A stretch of DNA of 6,221 nt from Dehalococcoidales bacterium (GCA_030615475.1 JAUWZF010000074.1:1-6221), one strand, 5' to 3'. Shown: positions 1 to 5,847, counted from the stretch's first letter. The notes: generated by a model from the letters alone, not told the origin. Made by a program: numbers and translations.

Positions 1-853
1 AGACGTCCGAGCAACGCCCGCACTCGGTACAGGCGTAAGAGTCGAACAACCCCTTCCAGGTAAACTGGTCCACCTGCCCGACCCCGAAGGTATTGTCCCC
101 GGTGAACTCTTCGCGGGGCTGGGTCTTAATTTTTTCCAGGCTCTTGAAAAAGCAGTTGGGGATGGAGGCAAGGACATGCATGTGCTTGCTGTAAGGCAGA
201 TAGTTAAGGAAAGCCAGCAGCACCACCGCGTGAATCCACCAGAAAACATTAGCGGACGTTTCCAGGCTCCCCGCCGACGCTCCCGATGGAATAATAGAAG
301 CCCCGAAATTAGATATGAACATATAGTCTGCCGCTCTCTCCGTACCCCGGGCTATTTCGCTGGCATGCATGCCGAAGAAGGCAATCATCAGGAAACCCAC
401 CATCGACAGGATAACGAAGGCATCACGGCTCCTGGCCTCTGTGTAGGGCGGCGGGAAAGTCAGGCGGCGGATTACGGCTAAAATTACCGAAAGCAGGGCC
501 AGAACGGACACAATATCGAAAATACAGGCCAGCGTAAAGTAGGCGCCGTCCGGCAGGCGCGAGTAACTGATGACATCCGGGGCAAGGCCGTTGAGCAGGA
601 ACTCGGCGTTGGCGATTAACAGTACCATAAAGGCCCAGAAAAGGACAAAGTGGTTGATGCCGAACGGCTTGCTGACCACCCGCCTCTGGCCGAAAGCGTA
701 ATACAGCATGTTCCAGAAACGCTTGTGTAAAGCATTGAACCGATTGTCCGGCCGGCCCCTGAGAACCAGGCCGAAACGCCGGTAACAGCTCCAGCCGAAG
801 AACAGTATGGCGGCTGCGAAGACAACGATAAATGCAATTACGTCTGACGTCAA
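1..853 (-). CDS. Membrane-bound Fe-S oxidoreductase, HdrD/DUF224-like (ETF:quinone oxidoreductase type), C-terminus cut by window edge
   Basis: The first 284 residues are visible. About five hydrophobic helices can be seen (roughly residues 5-20, 69-88, 104-128, 145-164 and 203-219), with histidines at 43, 68, 163, 208, 224 and 226 that could serve as haem b ligands, as in the NarI-like domain of this family. A soluble part then begins, and residues 275-281 read CTECGRC, the start of a CxxCxxC [4Fe-4S] motif; the fourth cysteine lies beyond the window. This order, a membrane domain then ferredoxin and HdrD/CCG-type clusters, is that of the DUF224 oxidoreductases proposed to pass electrons between EtfAB and (methyl)menaquinone. 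Lying downstream of etfB-etfA supports that role. The start is TTG at 853: an in-frame TAA lies at 862-860, leaving only TTG or the rare ATT just before it, and AGGGA stands about 10 bases upstream. Quinone as acceptor is inferred. Confidence 0.85.
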   Translation of the reverse strand, partial: MTSDVIAFIVVFAAAILFFGWSCYRRFGLVLRGRPDNRFNALHKRFWNMLYYAFGQRRVVSKPFGINHFVLFWAFMVLLIANAEFLLNGLAPDVISYSRLPDGAYFTLACIFDIVSVLALLSVILAVIRRLTFPPPYTEARSRDAFVILSMVGFLMIAFFGMHASEIARGTERAADYMFISNFGASIIPSGASAGSLETSANVFWWIHAVVLLAFLNYLPYSKHMHVLASIPNCFFKSLEKIKTQPREEFTGDNTFGVGQVDQFTWKGLFDSYACTECGRCSDV

Positions 854-1026
854 AATATGTTATTCCCTATCTGAAATTATTTAATAATGTCATTCTCGGG
901 CTTGACCCGAGAATCCAGACCCCCTTACACCACCACTGGATTCCCGCTTCCACGGGAATGACAACTGGTGCGCTGGAATGACACCAAACAATTGTAAAAC
1001 TCCTTCTCCGTCGTTTCTTTATTATT
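854..1026. other. Intergenic region between etfA and the membrane oxidoreductase gene
   Basis: These 173 bases hold no gene. The central part is filled by an inverted pair of palindromic repeat units and a truncated third unit. The ends are AT-rich and include the weak ribosome binding site for the leftward TTG start. Hairpins here could lower read-through from etfA into the downstream gene or stabilise the upstream mRNA; neither can be decided from sequence. Confidence 0.7.
888..983. repeat. Inverted pair of TGTCATTC/GAATCCAG palindromic repeats plus a truncated third copy
   Basis: Unit 1 (888-918) forms a perfect 9-bp stem, 892-900 with 906-914, around a 5-base loop. Unit 2 (936-963) is a diverged copy in the opposite orientation, with a 7-bp stem, 940-946 with 953-959. 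Both units have TGTCATTC at the outer end and GAATCCAG at the inner end, so the pair is itself a larger palindrome. A fragment with the same end sequence (CTGGAATGACA) lies at 973-983. Such short palindromic units are a common dispersed intergenic repeat type in bacterial genomes. No coding content or transposase is seen. Confidence 0.8.
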
Positions 1027-2364
1027 TTAAGTGGAGGTGCCCGCCTTTTTTGCTTTTAGCTCCCTGGCATAACCGGTGATTGCCGGTATTACCTGAAAGA
1101 GGTCGCCGACAATCCCGAAGGTAGCTACTTCAAAAATCGGCGCCTGTTTATCGCGGTTAATGGCGATAATCACGTCCGAGTCCTGCATGCCGACCAGGTG
1201 CTGAATGGCGCCGCTGATACCACAGGCGATATAAATCTTGGGTCTGACCGTCTTGCCCGTCTGGCCGACCTGCCTTTCCAGAGGCATCCAGCCGGCTTCC
1301 ACAGCCGCACGGGAGCAGGCCACCACCCCACCCAGTTCGTCAGCCAGTTCCTGTAATATGCTGTAATTCTCCGTGTTGCACATGCCACGCCCACCCGAGA
1401 CGATGATATCGGCCGCAGCCACATCGACGCTGTCCAGTTTCTTGTCTTCGATTATCTCCAGCACCTTGACAGCAATATCTTCTTCCTTGATGGGCACGGT
1501 CTCGCGGACAATCTCGCCGGTGCGGGAAGTATCCTTCTCCGGCAGGGGCATAACATGGGGTCGCACCGTGGACATCTGCGGTCGCGTATACTCCGTCAAA
1601 ATGGTCGCCATGATGTTACCGCCGAAGGCGGGACGTGTCTGCAACAGGAAACCCTTATCGTCGATGGACAGGCCGGTACAATCGGCGGTCAGCCCGGTCT
1701 TGAGCTTCGTGGCGATGGCACCGGCCAAATCTCTTCCCAGACCGGTGGCCCCGATGAGCACAATCTCCGGCTTATATTTTTCTACCAGATGACAAAAAGC
1801 CCGGTAGTACGATTCGGTACGGTAATAGTGGAATACGGAGTCTTCAATCAGATAGACCCTGGCGGCGCCGTAGGCGAATGCCTCCCGGCAGAGATGCTCC
1901 ACCTTATCACCGATACATACCGAGCACAGCTCAACGCCCCGCGTTTTGGCCAGGTCGGCACCCACTCCCAACAGTTCCCAGGAGACTTCCGCCGGTTTAC
2001 CCTCGGTGTGCTCGATGAAAACCCAGACGCCCTTGTATTCTTTAATTTTAGCCAGCCTGGGGTCTTTCTCTTCGGCCTCCGGTTTGGCTTCGGGTTTGGC
2101 CGCGGCCTTCTGCGCCGCCAGTTCATCAAGAATCTTCTGCTCTTCCGGCGTGAAGTAAATCTCGATGGCCTCGACCGGGCAAACCTTGATGCACCGACGG
2201 CAACGGGTGCATTTCTCCAGGTCGATGATAGGCTCACCCTTTTCGTTCATGGTGATGGCATCTTTCTGGCACTCGCTCTCGCAACGAGCGCCGCAGGCGA
2301 TGCACTTGCCGGGGATAAGCCGCGCCGTGCCGCGGGGTCTCTTAATCTTTTTCGGTCCTTCCAT
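1027..2364 (-). CDS. etfA: Electron transfer flavoprotein alpha subunit with N-terminal two-cluster ferredoxin domain
   Basis: This 445-residue protein is about 100 residues longer than ordinary EtfA (about 320-340). The extra length is a ferredoxin domain (residues 15-70) with two cysteine sets, C21xxC24xxxC28xxxC32 and C52xxC55xxC58xxxC62P, expected to bind two [4Fe-4S] clusters. A charged Ala/Pro/Lys/Glu linker (about 82-104) follows, then the EtfA N-terminal domain (about 110-300). The FAD-binding C-terminal domain carries SGGRGM (about 322-328), VGQTGKTV (about 362) and GISGAIQH (about 380). The fusion is known from CarE of the Acetobacterium caffeyl-CoA reductase complex. With EtfB it should form the soluble flavoprotein shuttling electrons from a dehydrogenase. 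It starts 21 bases after the etfB stop, so the two are surely cotranscribed; the ribosome binding site is weak (AGAG about 9 bases upstream). No acyl-CoA dehydrogenase gene is in view, so the electron donor is unknown. Confidence 0.96.
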   Translation of the reverse strand: MEGPKKIKRPRGTARLIPGKCIACGARCESECQKDAITMNEKGEPIIDLEKCTRCRRCIKVCPVEAIEIYFTPEEQKILDELAAQKAAAKPEAKPEAEEKDPRLAKIKEYKGVWVFIEHTEGKPAEVSWELLGVGADLAKTRGVELCSVCIGDKVEHLCREAFAYGAARVYLIEDSVFHYYRTESYYRAFCHLVEKYKPEIVLIGATGLGRDLAGAIATKLKTGLTADCTGLSIDDKGFLLQTRPAFGGNIMATILTEYTRPQMSTVRPHVMPLPEKDTSRTGEIVRETVPIKEEDIAVKVLEIIEDKKLDSVDVAAADIIVSGGRGMCNTENYSILQELADELGGVVACSRAAVEAGWMPLERQVGQTGKTVRPKIYIACGISGAIQHLVGMQDSDVIIAINRDKQAPIFEVATFGIVGDLFQVIPAITGYARELKAKKAGTST

Positions 2365-2385
2365 TGACGATAACTCTACCTTCAG

Positions 2386-3198
2386 CTATAAGGACAGAAG
2401 GTCCTTTTCCCTCATCCTGTCTATTAACGACCTGGCAACATCTTCAGGCTTATCATCTTCTCCGCCCAGCATCTGGCCCTTGGTCCTTTCCGGCGAGAAG
2501 ATTTTGCGTACCTGTGTCGCCGACCCCTTAAGCCCGATAGTCTCCTCATCTATTTTCATCTCCTGGTTGTCCCAGAGGGCTATGGCCGCGTCCTCGGCCA
2601 TCAGGCGCATGGGTACCGTAGGATAGCGGGGGGTGTTAATTTCTCTCAGCACCGCAATCATGGCAGGTAAGGGCGCCGTCACAATTTCATGACGACCCTC
2701 CAGTTTACGCCTGACCTTCACCTGCCTGGTCTTCAGGTCAACTTCTTCAATGCGGTCGACCAGGGTCAGCTGTGAGTATCCCAGGCGGGAAGCGATGCCG
2801 GGGCCTACCTGAGCCGTGTCCCCGTCGATGGTCTGCCGTCCGCATATGATAAGGGCCAACTCTTCCTGCTGCGCCAGTTTGCGGATAGCCTCGGTCAGGA
2901 CCATGCTCGTGGCCAGGGTATCGGCGCCACCGAAGGCACGGTCGCTCAGCAGTATCGCCTCATCGGCTCCTAAAGCCTGAGCTTTTCGTAAAGTAACCTC
3001 AGCGGTGGGGGGCCCCATGGAAATAACCGCGACGCGAAAGCCGTACTTATCCTTCAGCCGGAGGCTTTCTTCCATGGCGTGGGTATCATAGGGGTTCATG
3101 ATGAAGGGTACACCTTCCCTGATGAGAGTACCGGTAACCGGATCGACTTTGACCTGCGTTGTGTCCGGTACCTGTTTGACGCAGGCAACTACTAACAT
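2386..3198 (-). CDS. etfB: Electron transfer flavoprotein beta subunit
   Basis: The 270-residue product has typical EtfB length and fold. It opens with MLVVACVKQVPDT, followed by NPYDTHAMEE (residues 35-44), a DRAFGGADTLATS segment (86-98) and the flavin or nucleotide loop GRQTIDGDTAQVGP (120-133). The IDGDTAQVGP form of this loop and the DRAFGGADT segment resemble EtfB subunits of the bifurcating group such as CarD, rather than the AMP-binding mitochondrial type. That is a memory-based inference, not an alignment. The ATG at 3198 is chosen because the family start aligns there; the reading frame stays open upstream to 3261, but that extension would overlap the likely promoter. It is the first gene of the leftward etfB-etfA-oxidoreductase unit and pairs with the ferredoxin-fused EtfA. 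AGG lies 13-14 bases upstream, a poor ribosome binding site. Confidence 0.96.
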   Translation of the reverse strand: MLVVACVKQVPDTTQVKVDPVTGTLIREGVPFIMNPYDTHAMEESLRLKDKYGFRVAVISMGPPTAEVTLRKAQALGADEAILLSDRAFGGADTLATSMVLTEAIRKLAQQEELALIICGRQTIDGDTAQVGPGIASRLGYSQLTLVDRIEEVDLKTRQVKVRRKLEGRHEIVTAPLPAMIAVLREINTPRYPTVPMRLMAEDAAIALWDNQEMKIDEETIGLKGSATQVRKIFSPERTKGQMLGGEDDKPEDVARSLIDRMREKDLLSL

Positions 3199-3227
3199 CA
3201 GTTTTAATGTACCTAAGAATGAATAGC

Positions 3228-3250
3228 AAGTACTGTTAGAAGTACTGTTA
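3228..3250. repeat. Tandem 11-bp direct repeat between the etfB promoter and start codon
   Basis: AAGTACTGTTA occurs at 3228-3238 and again, perfectly, at 3240-3250, a 12-base period. Each copy contains the palindrome AGTACT. The pair sits immediately downstream of the predicted -10 box of the leftward etfB promoter, around the expected transcription start and 5' leader. That position suits a repressor operator, though a chance duplication cannot be excluded. Confidence 0.6.
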
Positions 3251-3251
3251 A

Positions 3252-3280
3252 ATATTACCACATAATCAGTCAGTCGGCAA
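3252..3280 (-). promoter_or_regulatory. Predicted sigma-70-type promoter of etfB-etfA-oxidoreductase
   Basis: Read on the minus strand, TTGCCG (3280-3275) and TAATAT (3257-3252) are separated by 17 bases. TGG directly precedes the -10 box, giving an extended -10. Each box matches the consensus at four of six positions. Transcription would start near 3245, leaving a leader of about 45 bases before the etfB ATG. Confidence 0.5.
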
Positions 3281-3340
3281 ATAGATTTTTCATGGTTCTG
3301 TCCGGTGTTGGTTATTTCAGTATTTTCTGAACCTCACCCC

Positions 3341-3439
3341 ATTTTTACCTCACCCCCTTAATCCCCCTCTCCAGCCAATAAAAACTCAGTCTGGCTGTGA
3401 TGCTTCCGGCTGGAGAGGGGTCAGGGGTGAGGTAAAAAT
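3341..3439. repeat. MITE-like inverted repeat, C-rich family
   Basis: The left arm (3341-3376) and right arm (3408-3439) are inverted copies. The outer 16 bases (ATTTTTACCTCACCCC) and inner 13 bases (CCCCTCTCCAGCC) match perfectly, and only a short middle segment differs. A 31-base centre separates the arms. The left arm shares 24 of 26 bases with 5679-5704, so this is a dispersed family present twice in the window. It has no coding capacity and no clear target-site duplication. As RNA it would fold into a long stem on either strand. Confidence 0.85.
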
Positions 3440-3542
3440 AGACAACCGAATATAAACATAATTTATATCGTCGGGAGATATGCCTTTTGCCGTTACTCTC
3501 AACGCTGTGATAAACTACAAATATAAACGGAAAAGATACGCC

Positions 3543-3674
3543 ATGAATATACTGGTAACCAGCGATGACGGCATAAACGCCGAAAACCTGTGGATACCGG
3601 TACGGGAGCTACAATACGGTAAAAAACAGTTGAGTCTTAGAAAATGCAGCACCACATTGGTACGGACATTATAG
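3543..3674 (+). pseudogene. surE: Truncated remnant of surE (5'/3'-nucleotidase SurE)
   Basis: The frame opens with MNILVTSDDGINAENLW and continues to VRELQ (24 codons, 3543-3614), which is the SurE amino terminus with its metal-binding DDG at residues 8-10. Similarity then stops, and about 19 unrelated residues lead to a TAG at 3672-3674. SurE is normally about 250 residues; the remaining metal ligands (the Ser near 39 and Asn near 95 of characterised enzymes) and the whole Rossmann-like body are missing, so this cannot be an active nucleotidase. GGAAAAG stands about 7 bases before the ATG, so the stub may still be translated. Its last 31 bases overlap the acpS start in another frame, which could allow translational coupling. 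The likeliest origin is an internal deletion joining early surE to sequence just before acpS. Confidence 0.75.
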
Positions 3675-4009
3675 AAATCGAGCGAATCCGCCGGATAATC
3701 GAACACTTCGGCGACCGTTTCCTGCACCGCGTCTACACGGAAGCGGAACTCCGTATTTACGGTCACCGGCCCCACTCGCTGGCCGCCAGCTTCGCCAGCA
3801 AGGAGGCGGTCATGAAAGTGCTGGGCACCGGCGCGAGGGGCGTCGGCTGGCGGGATATAGAGACGCTCTACCACCCCAGCGGCAAGCCGCTCGTCAAGCT
3901 CAACGGCCGGGCCAAAAAAGAGGCGGACAGACTGGGTATAAAAGAAATTGACGTCAGCCTCTCCCACTCCAGGGCGTACGCCACCGCCACGGCTATCGGG
4001 TCGACCTAA
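3644..4009 (+). CDS. acpS: Holo-[acyl-carrier-protein] synthase
   Basis: The product transfers 4'-phosphopantetheine from coenzyme A to a serine of apo-ACP, activating the carrier for fatty acid synthesis in the cytoplasm. Its 121 residues match the usual AcpS length. Family motifs are intact: GTDIIEIERI (residues 6-15) with metal-binding Asp8, FASKEAVMK (50-58) with catalytic Glu54, the GWRDIE segment, SGKPLVKL, and the C-terminal VSLSHSRAYA. The ATG at 3644 places GTD at the normal position. No good ribosome binding site precedes it (GAG about 9 bases upstream), so initiation may depend on translation of the overlapping surE stub. It faces the amidohydrolase gene convergently, with a palindromic repeat between them. 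Confidence 0.96.
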   Translation: MQHHIGTDIIEIERIRRIIEHFGDRFLHRVYTEAELRIYGHRPHSLAASFASKEAVMKVLGTGARGVGWRDIETLYHPSGKPLVKLNGRAKKEADRLGIKEIDVSLSHSRAYATATAIGST

Positions 4010-4023
4010 TCACAACAAAGATA

Positions 4024-4099
4024 GTCATTGCGAGGAGCTTAGCGACGAAGCAATCTCATATTACGCTTGTTGAGATTGCCACGCTTCGCTCGCAATGAC
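4024..4099. repeat. Palindromic dispersed repeat (GTCATTGCGAG family) between convergent genes
   Basis: The element begins GTCATTGCGAG and ends with the exact inverse, CTCGCAATGAC. Inside, GCAATCTCA (4050-4058) pairs with TGAGATTGC (4071-4079) around a 12-base loop. The outer and inner stems together give an interrupted hairpin across 76 bases. Similar units are a familiar intergenic repeat in several anaerobic bacterial genomes. It lies 14 bases after acpS and 7 bases from the amidohydrolase stop, so it could separate the two converging transcripts, but it lacks the T-run of a classical intrinsic terminator. Confidence 0.85.
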
Positions 4100-4106
4100 A
4101 GACCGT

Positions 4107-5651
4107 TTAGCCCTCCCAGACCACCTCCCCGCCGATAATAGTCATCTCTACCTTGATGTCCTTTATCCGCTCCGGGGGCACTTTTGTGGGGTCGCCGCTT
4201 AACACAACAAGGTCGGCCAGCTTACCCGGAGAGATGGAGCCCTTGATGTTTTCTTCAAAAGAGGCATAGGCAGCATTGACCGTATACAGCGCCAGCGCCT
4301 GCTCGGGTGTAATAGCTTCCTCCGGCAGAAGTACCTGCCCCGACTCGGCCTTCCGTGTGACCGCCCCGTAGATACCGAACAGCGGATTAACAGGCATGAC
4401 CGGCGCATCCGAGCTGCCGGCGACAACCACGCCGCTTTCTAAGGGCGACCTGATGCGGTACAGCCACGGCAGCTGGCTGTGGGCTACCGTCGCCAGATAC
4501 CTCTCACCGCTGTAATAGATGGTCGAGGGGTGGGTAACGATGACCGCACCCAGTTTTTTCAATCGCTCCAGGAGATACGGAGGACACTCGCTGCAGTGTT
4601 CGACGCGGTGTCGCCTGCCAACCACCGGAGAATGACCGTCAACGTATTCCAGAGCCTTAATGGCCGCTTCGACAGTGCTCTCGGCAACGGCGTGGAACGC
4701 CAGCTGAAAACCCGCCGAGTGGCAGTCGAGTGCCGTTTTGTGGAGCTCATCCCGGGACGGTCTGACACCCCCCTCGCCGATACCCAGCATAACCTTGACC
4801 GCCCCAAGTCGCATCTGATTATCCCCCGAACCTGAGGTTAAACCCGCTTCTTTGAACTGTACCCAGGCCGGAGCGCCCGCCATCATGTAAATCCGACTGC
4901 GCAGCTTGCCCGAATCCTCGAAACCACCCACAGACTGCCACCTCCCCCAGTCATTGCTGACGGTCGCCTCCTGCAAGGAGGTTATCCCGTTAGCAAGCAA
5001 ATGACGGTTGGCCAGGGTAACACCTTCACTCATTTCCTCATCGGAAAAAGGGGGCATTACCTCGCTGCGGATATAGCCCAGCATATCGATAAGAATGCCG
5101 TTCGGCTCGCTGGTGGTCAGGTCACGCTCGATGCGGCCTCCGGGCGACTCCGGCGTTTCCATGCCGATGCCGGCCAGGTAAAGCGCCAGACTGTTGAGCA
5201 CGCAGGCATGCAGCGAGCGGTGGCTCAGGACGACGGGGTGGTTGGGGGCAACCTCATCTAAATCCCAGCGGGTGGGGCAGCGTTTCTCCGCCAGGTAAAA
5301 CTCGTTATAATCGGTGCCGCTCAGCCATGTACCCGGCGGGGTACTTTCCGCCCTGCGGCGGATAGCCTCCTTGATATCGGCAATGGAGCGCACCGCCGGC
5401 GGACTGAGGTCGATGCTGAGGAGCTTTCTGATAAGGGAGAAAAGGTGGAGGTGGGCATCGTTGAAACCGGGCACCACCGTCCTGCCCTGGCAGTCGATTA
5501 TTTTGGTCTTTGCCCCGGTCACCGAATCCAGTGCGTCATCACTGCCGACCACGAGTATCCTGTCGCCGGAGATGGCCACCAGTTCCGCGGACGGTTGTCC
5601 GGCATCCATAGTGAGCACGCTGGCATTTTTAAGGATAATATCGGCCGGCAT
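4107..5651 (-). CDS. Metal-dependent amidohydrolase, YtcJ-like (Amidohydro_3 family)
   Basis: This complete 514-residue protein belongs to the amidohydrolase superfamily. A small beta-domain at the amino end (ILKNASVLTMD, then GRTVVPGFNDAHLH) is closed by its C-terminal partner (GKLADLVVLSGDP to IIGGEVVWEG) around a TIM-barrel core. Visible metal-site candidates are H67 and H69 (DAHLH), K286 (AVKVML), H320 (FHAVAE), H352 (VEHC) and D415 (SSDAPV), all in the order expected for the family. No signal peptide is seen, so it should be cytoplasmic. The substrate cannot be read from sequence: relatives hydrolyse exocyclic or cyclic amides, N-formyl compounds and related bonds, and many are uncharacterised. 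The ATG at 5651 has a good ribosome binding site, AAGGTGA, a few bases upstream. It is a single leftward gene, divergent from nadE and convergent with acpS, and has no obvious functional partner here. Confidence 0.92.
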   Translation of the reverse strand: MPADIILKNASVLTMDAGQPSAELVAISGDRILVVGSDDALDSVTGAKTKIIDCQGRTVVPGFNDAHLHLFSLIRKLLSIDLSPPAVRSIADIKEAIRRRAESTPPGTWLSGTDYNEFYLAEKRCPTRWDLDEVAPNHPVVLSHRSLHACVLNSLALYLAGIGMETPESPGGRIERDLTTSEPNGILIDMLGYIRSEVMPPFSDEEMSEGVTLANRHLLANGITSLQEATVSNDWGRWQSVGGFEDSGKLRSRIYMMAGAPAWVQFKEAGLTSGSGDNQMRLGAVKVMLGIGEGGVRPSRDELHKTALDCHSAGFQLAFHAVAESTVEAAIKALEYVDGHSPVVGRRHRVEHCSECPPYLLERLKKLGAVIVTHPSTIYYSGERYLATVAHSQLPWLYRIRSPLESGVVVAGSSDAPVMPVNPLFGIYGAVTRKAESGQVLLPEEAITPEQALALYTVNAAYASFEENIKGSISPGKLADLVVLSGDPTKVPPERIKDIKVEMTIIGGEVVWEG

Positions 5652-5678
5652 TTTTCACCTTAGAACAATTTTTTTATT

Positions 5679-5822
5679 ACCTCTCCCCCTTTATCCCCCT
5701 CTCCTTGCGAGGTTAAAAGGAGAGGGGGAAGAGATTTGAGAGAGGGGGCAGAGCGCCCTCTCTGACTTACACTCCCCCCTTCCCTTCACAAATAACTAAG
5801 GTAAGGGGGTCAGGGGGATAGG
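5679..5822. repeat. Second C/G-rich repeat element with three successive hairpins
   Basis: Positions 5679-5704 match the left arm of the 3341-3439 element at 24 of 26 bases, and GGGGTCAGGGG near the right end (5806-5816) matches its right arm. Three stems can form: 12 perfect bp (5695-5706 with 5717-5728), 8 bp (5739-5746 with 5756-5763), and 12 bp with one mismatch (5775-5786 with 5798-5809). The copy is longer than the first, so it is either composite or carries an insertion. It is non-coding. Confidence 0.75.
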
Positions 5823-5847
5823 TTCCTTAAAAACCCTAATATCCTTT

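Larger units (their letters stand above)
3199..3542. other. Divergent intergenic region between etfB and the surE remnant/acpS
   Basis: Besides the etfB promoter, its tandem repeat and the inverted-repeat element, 3281-3340 shows nothing recognisable apart from a second copy of ACCTCACCCC at 3331-3340. The stretch 3440-3480 is AT-rich and should hold the rightward promoter for the surE stub and acpS, but no convincing -35/-10 pair with correct spacing was found. Confidence 0.6.

Noticed and set aside
176..481. A 101-codon plus-strand frame at the left edge
   Set aside because: It is antisense to the membrane oxidoreductase, whose helices and CTECGRC motif read continuously through the same bases.
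854..1026. tRNA or small RNA gene in the hairpin-rich gap
   Set aside because: The stems are explained by two inverted repeat units; there is no cloverleaf, anticodon arm or CCA end.
1555..2367. A 270-codon open frame on the plus strand, antisense to etfA
   Set aside because: It lies wholly within the etfA gene, resembles no protein family and has the composition expected from the complement of GC-rich codons. EtfA on the other strand has clear motifs throughout.
3199..3261. A 21-residue N-terminal extension of EtfB from an upstream ATG at 3261
   Set aside because: The extension (MVIFNSTSNSTCYS...) is not part of the family, overlaps the predicted -10 box and tandem repeat, and would put the conserved VKQVPDT motif too far from the start.
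3480..3542. A 21-residue extension of the surE stub from an ATG at 3480
   Set aside because: SurE normally starts at the MNILVT-type motif; the upstream residues are lysine/tyrosine-rich with no similarity, and GGGAG is only 2 bases from that ATG.
4024..4099. Classical rho-independent terminator
   Set aside because: The hairpin is interrupted and no run of T follows it on either strand, so it was annotated as a dispersed repeat with only possible terminator activity.
4479..4835. A 118-codon plus-strand frame inside the amidohydrolase gene
   Set aside because: It is the complement of a strongly conserved part of the amidohydrolase (the K286 to H352 region) and has no family resemblance or ribosome binding site.
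3341..5822. CRISPR array made of the C-rich repeats
   Set aside because: The copies are only two, more than 2 kb apart, palindromic over long arms and lack regular spacers or nearby cas genes.
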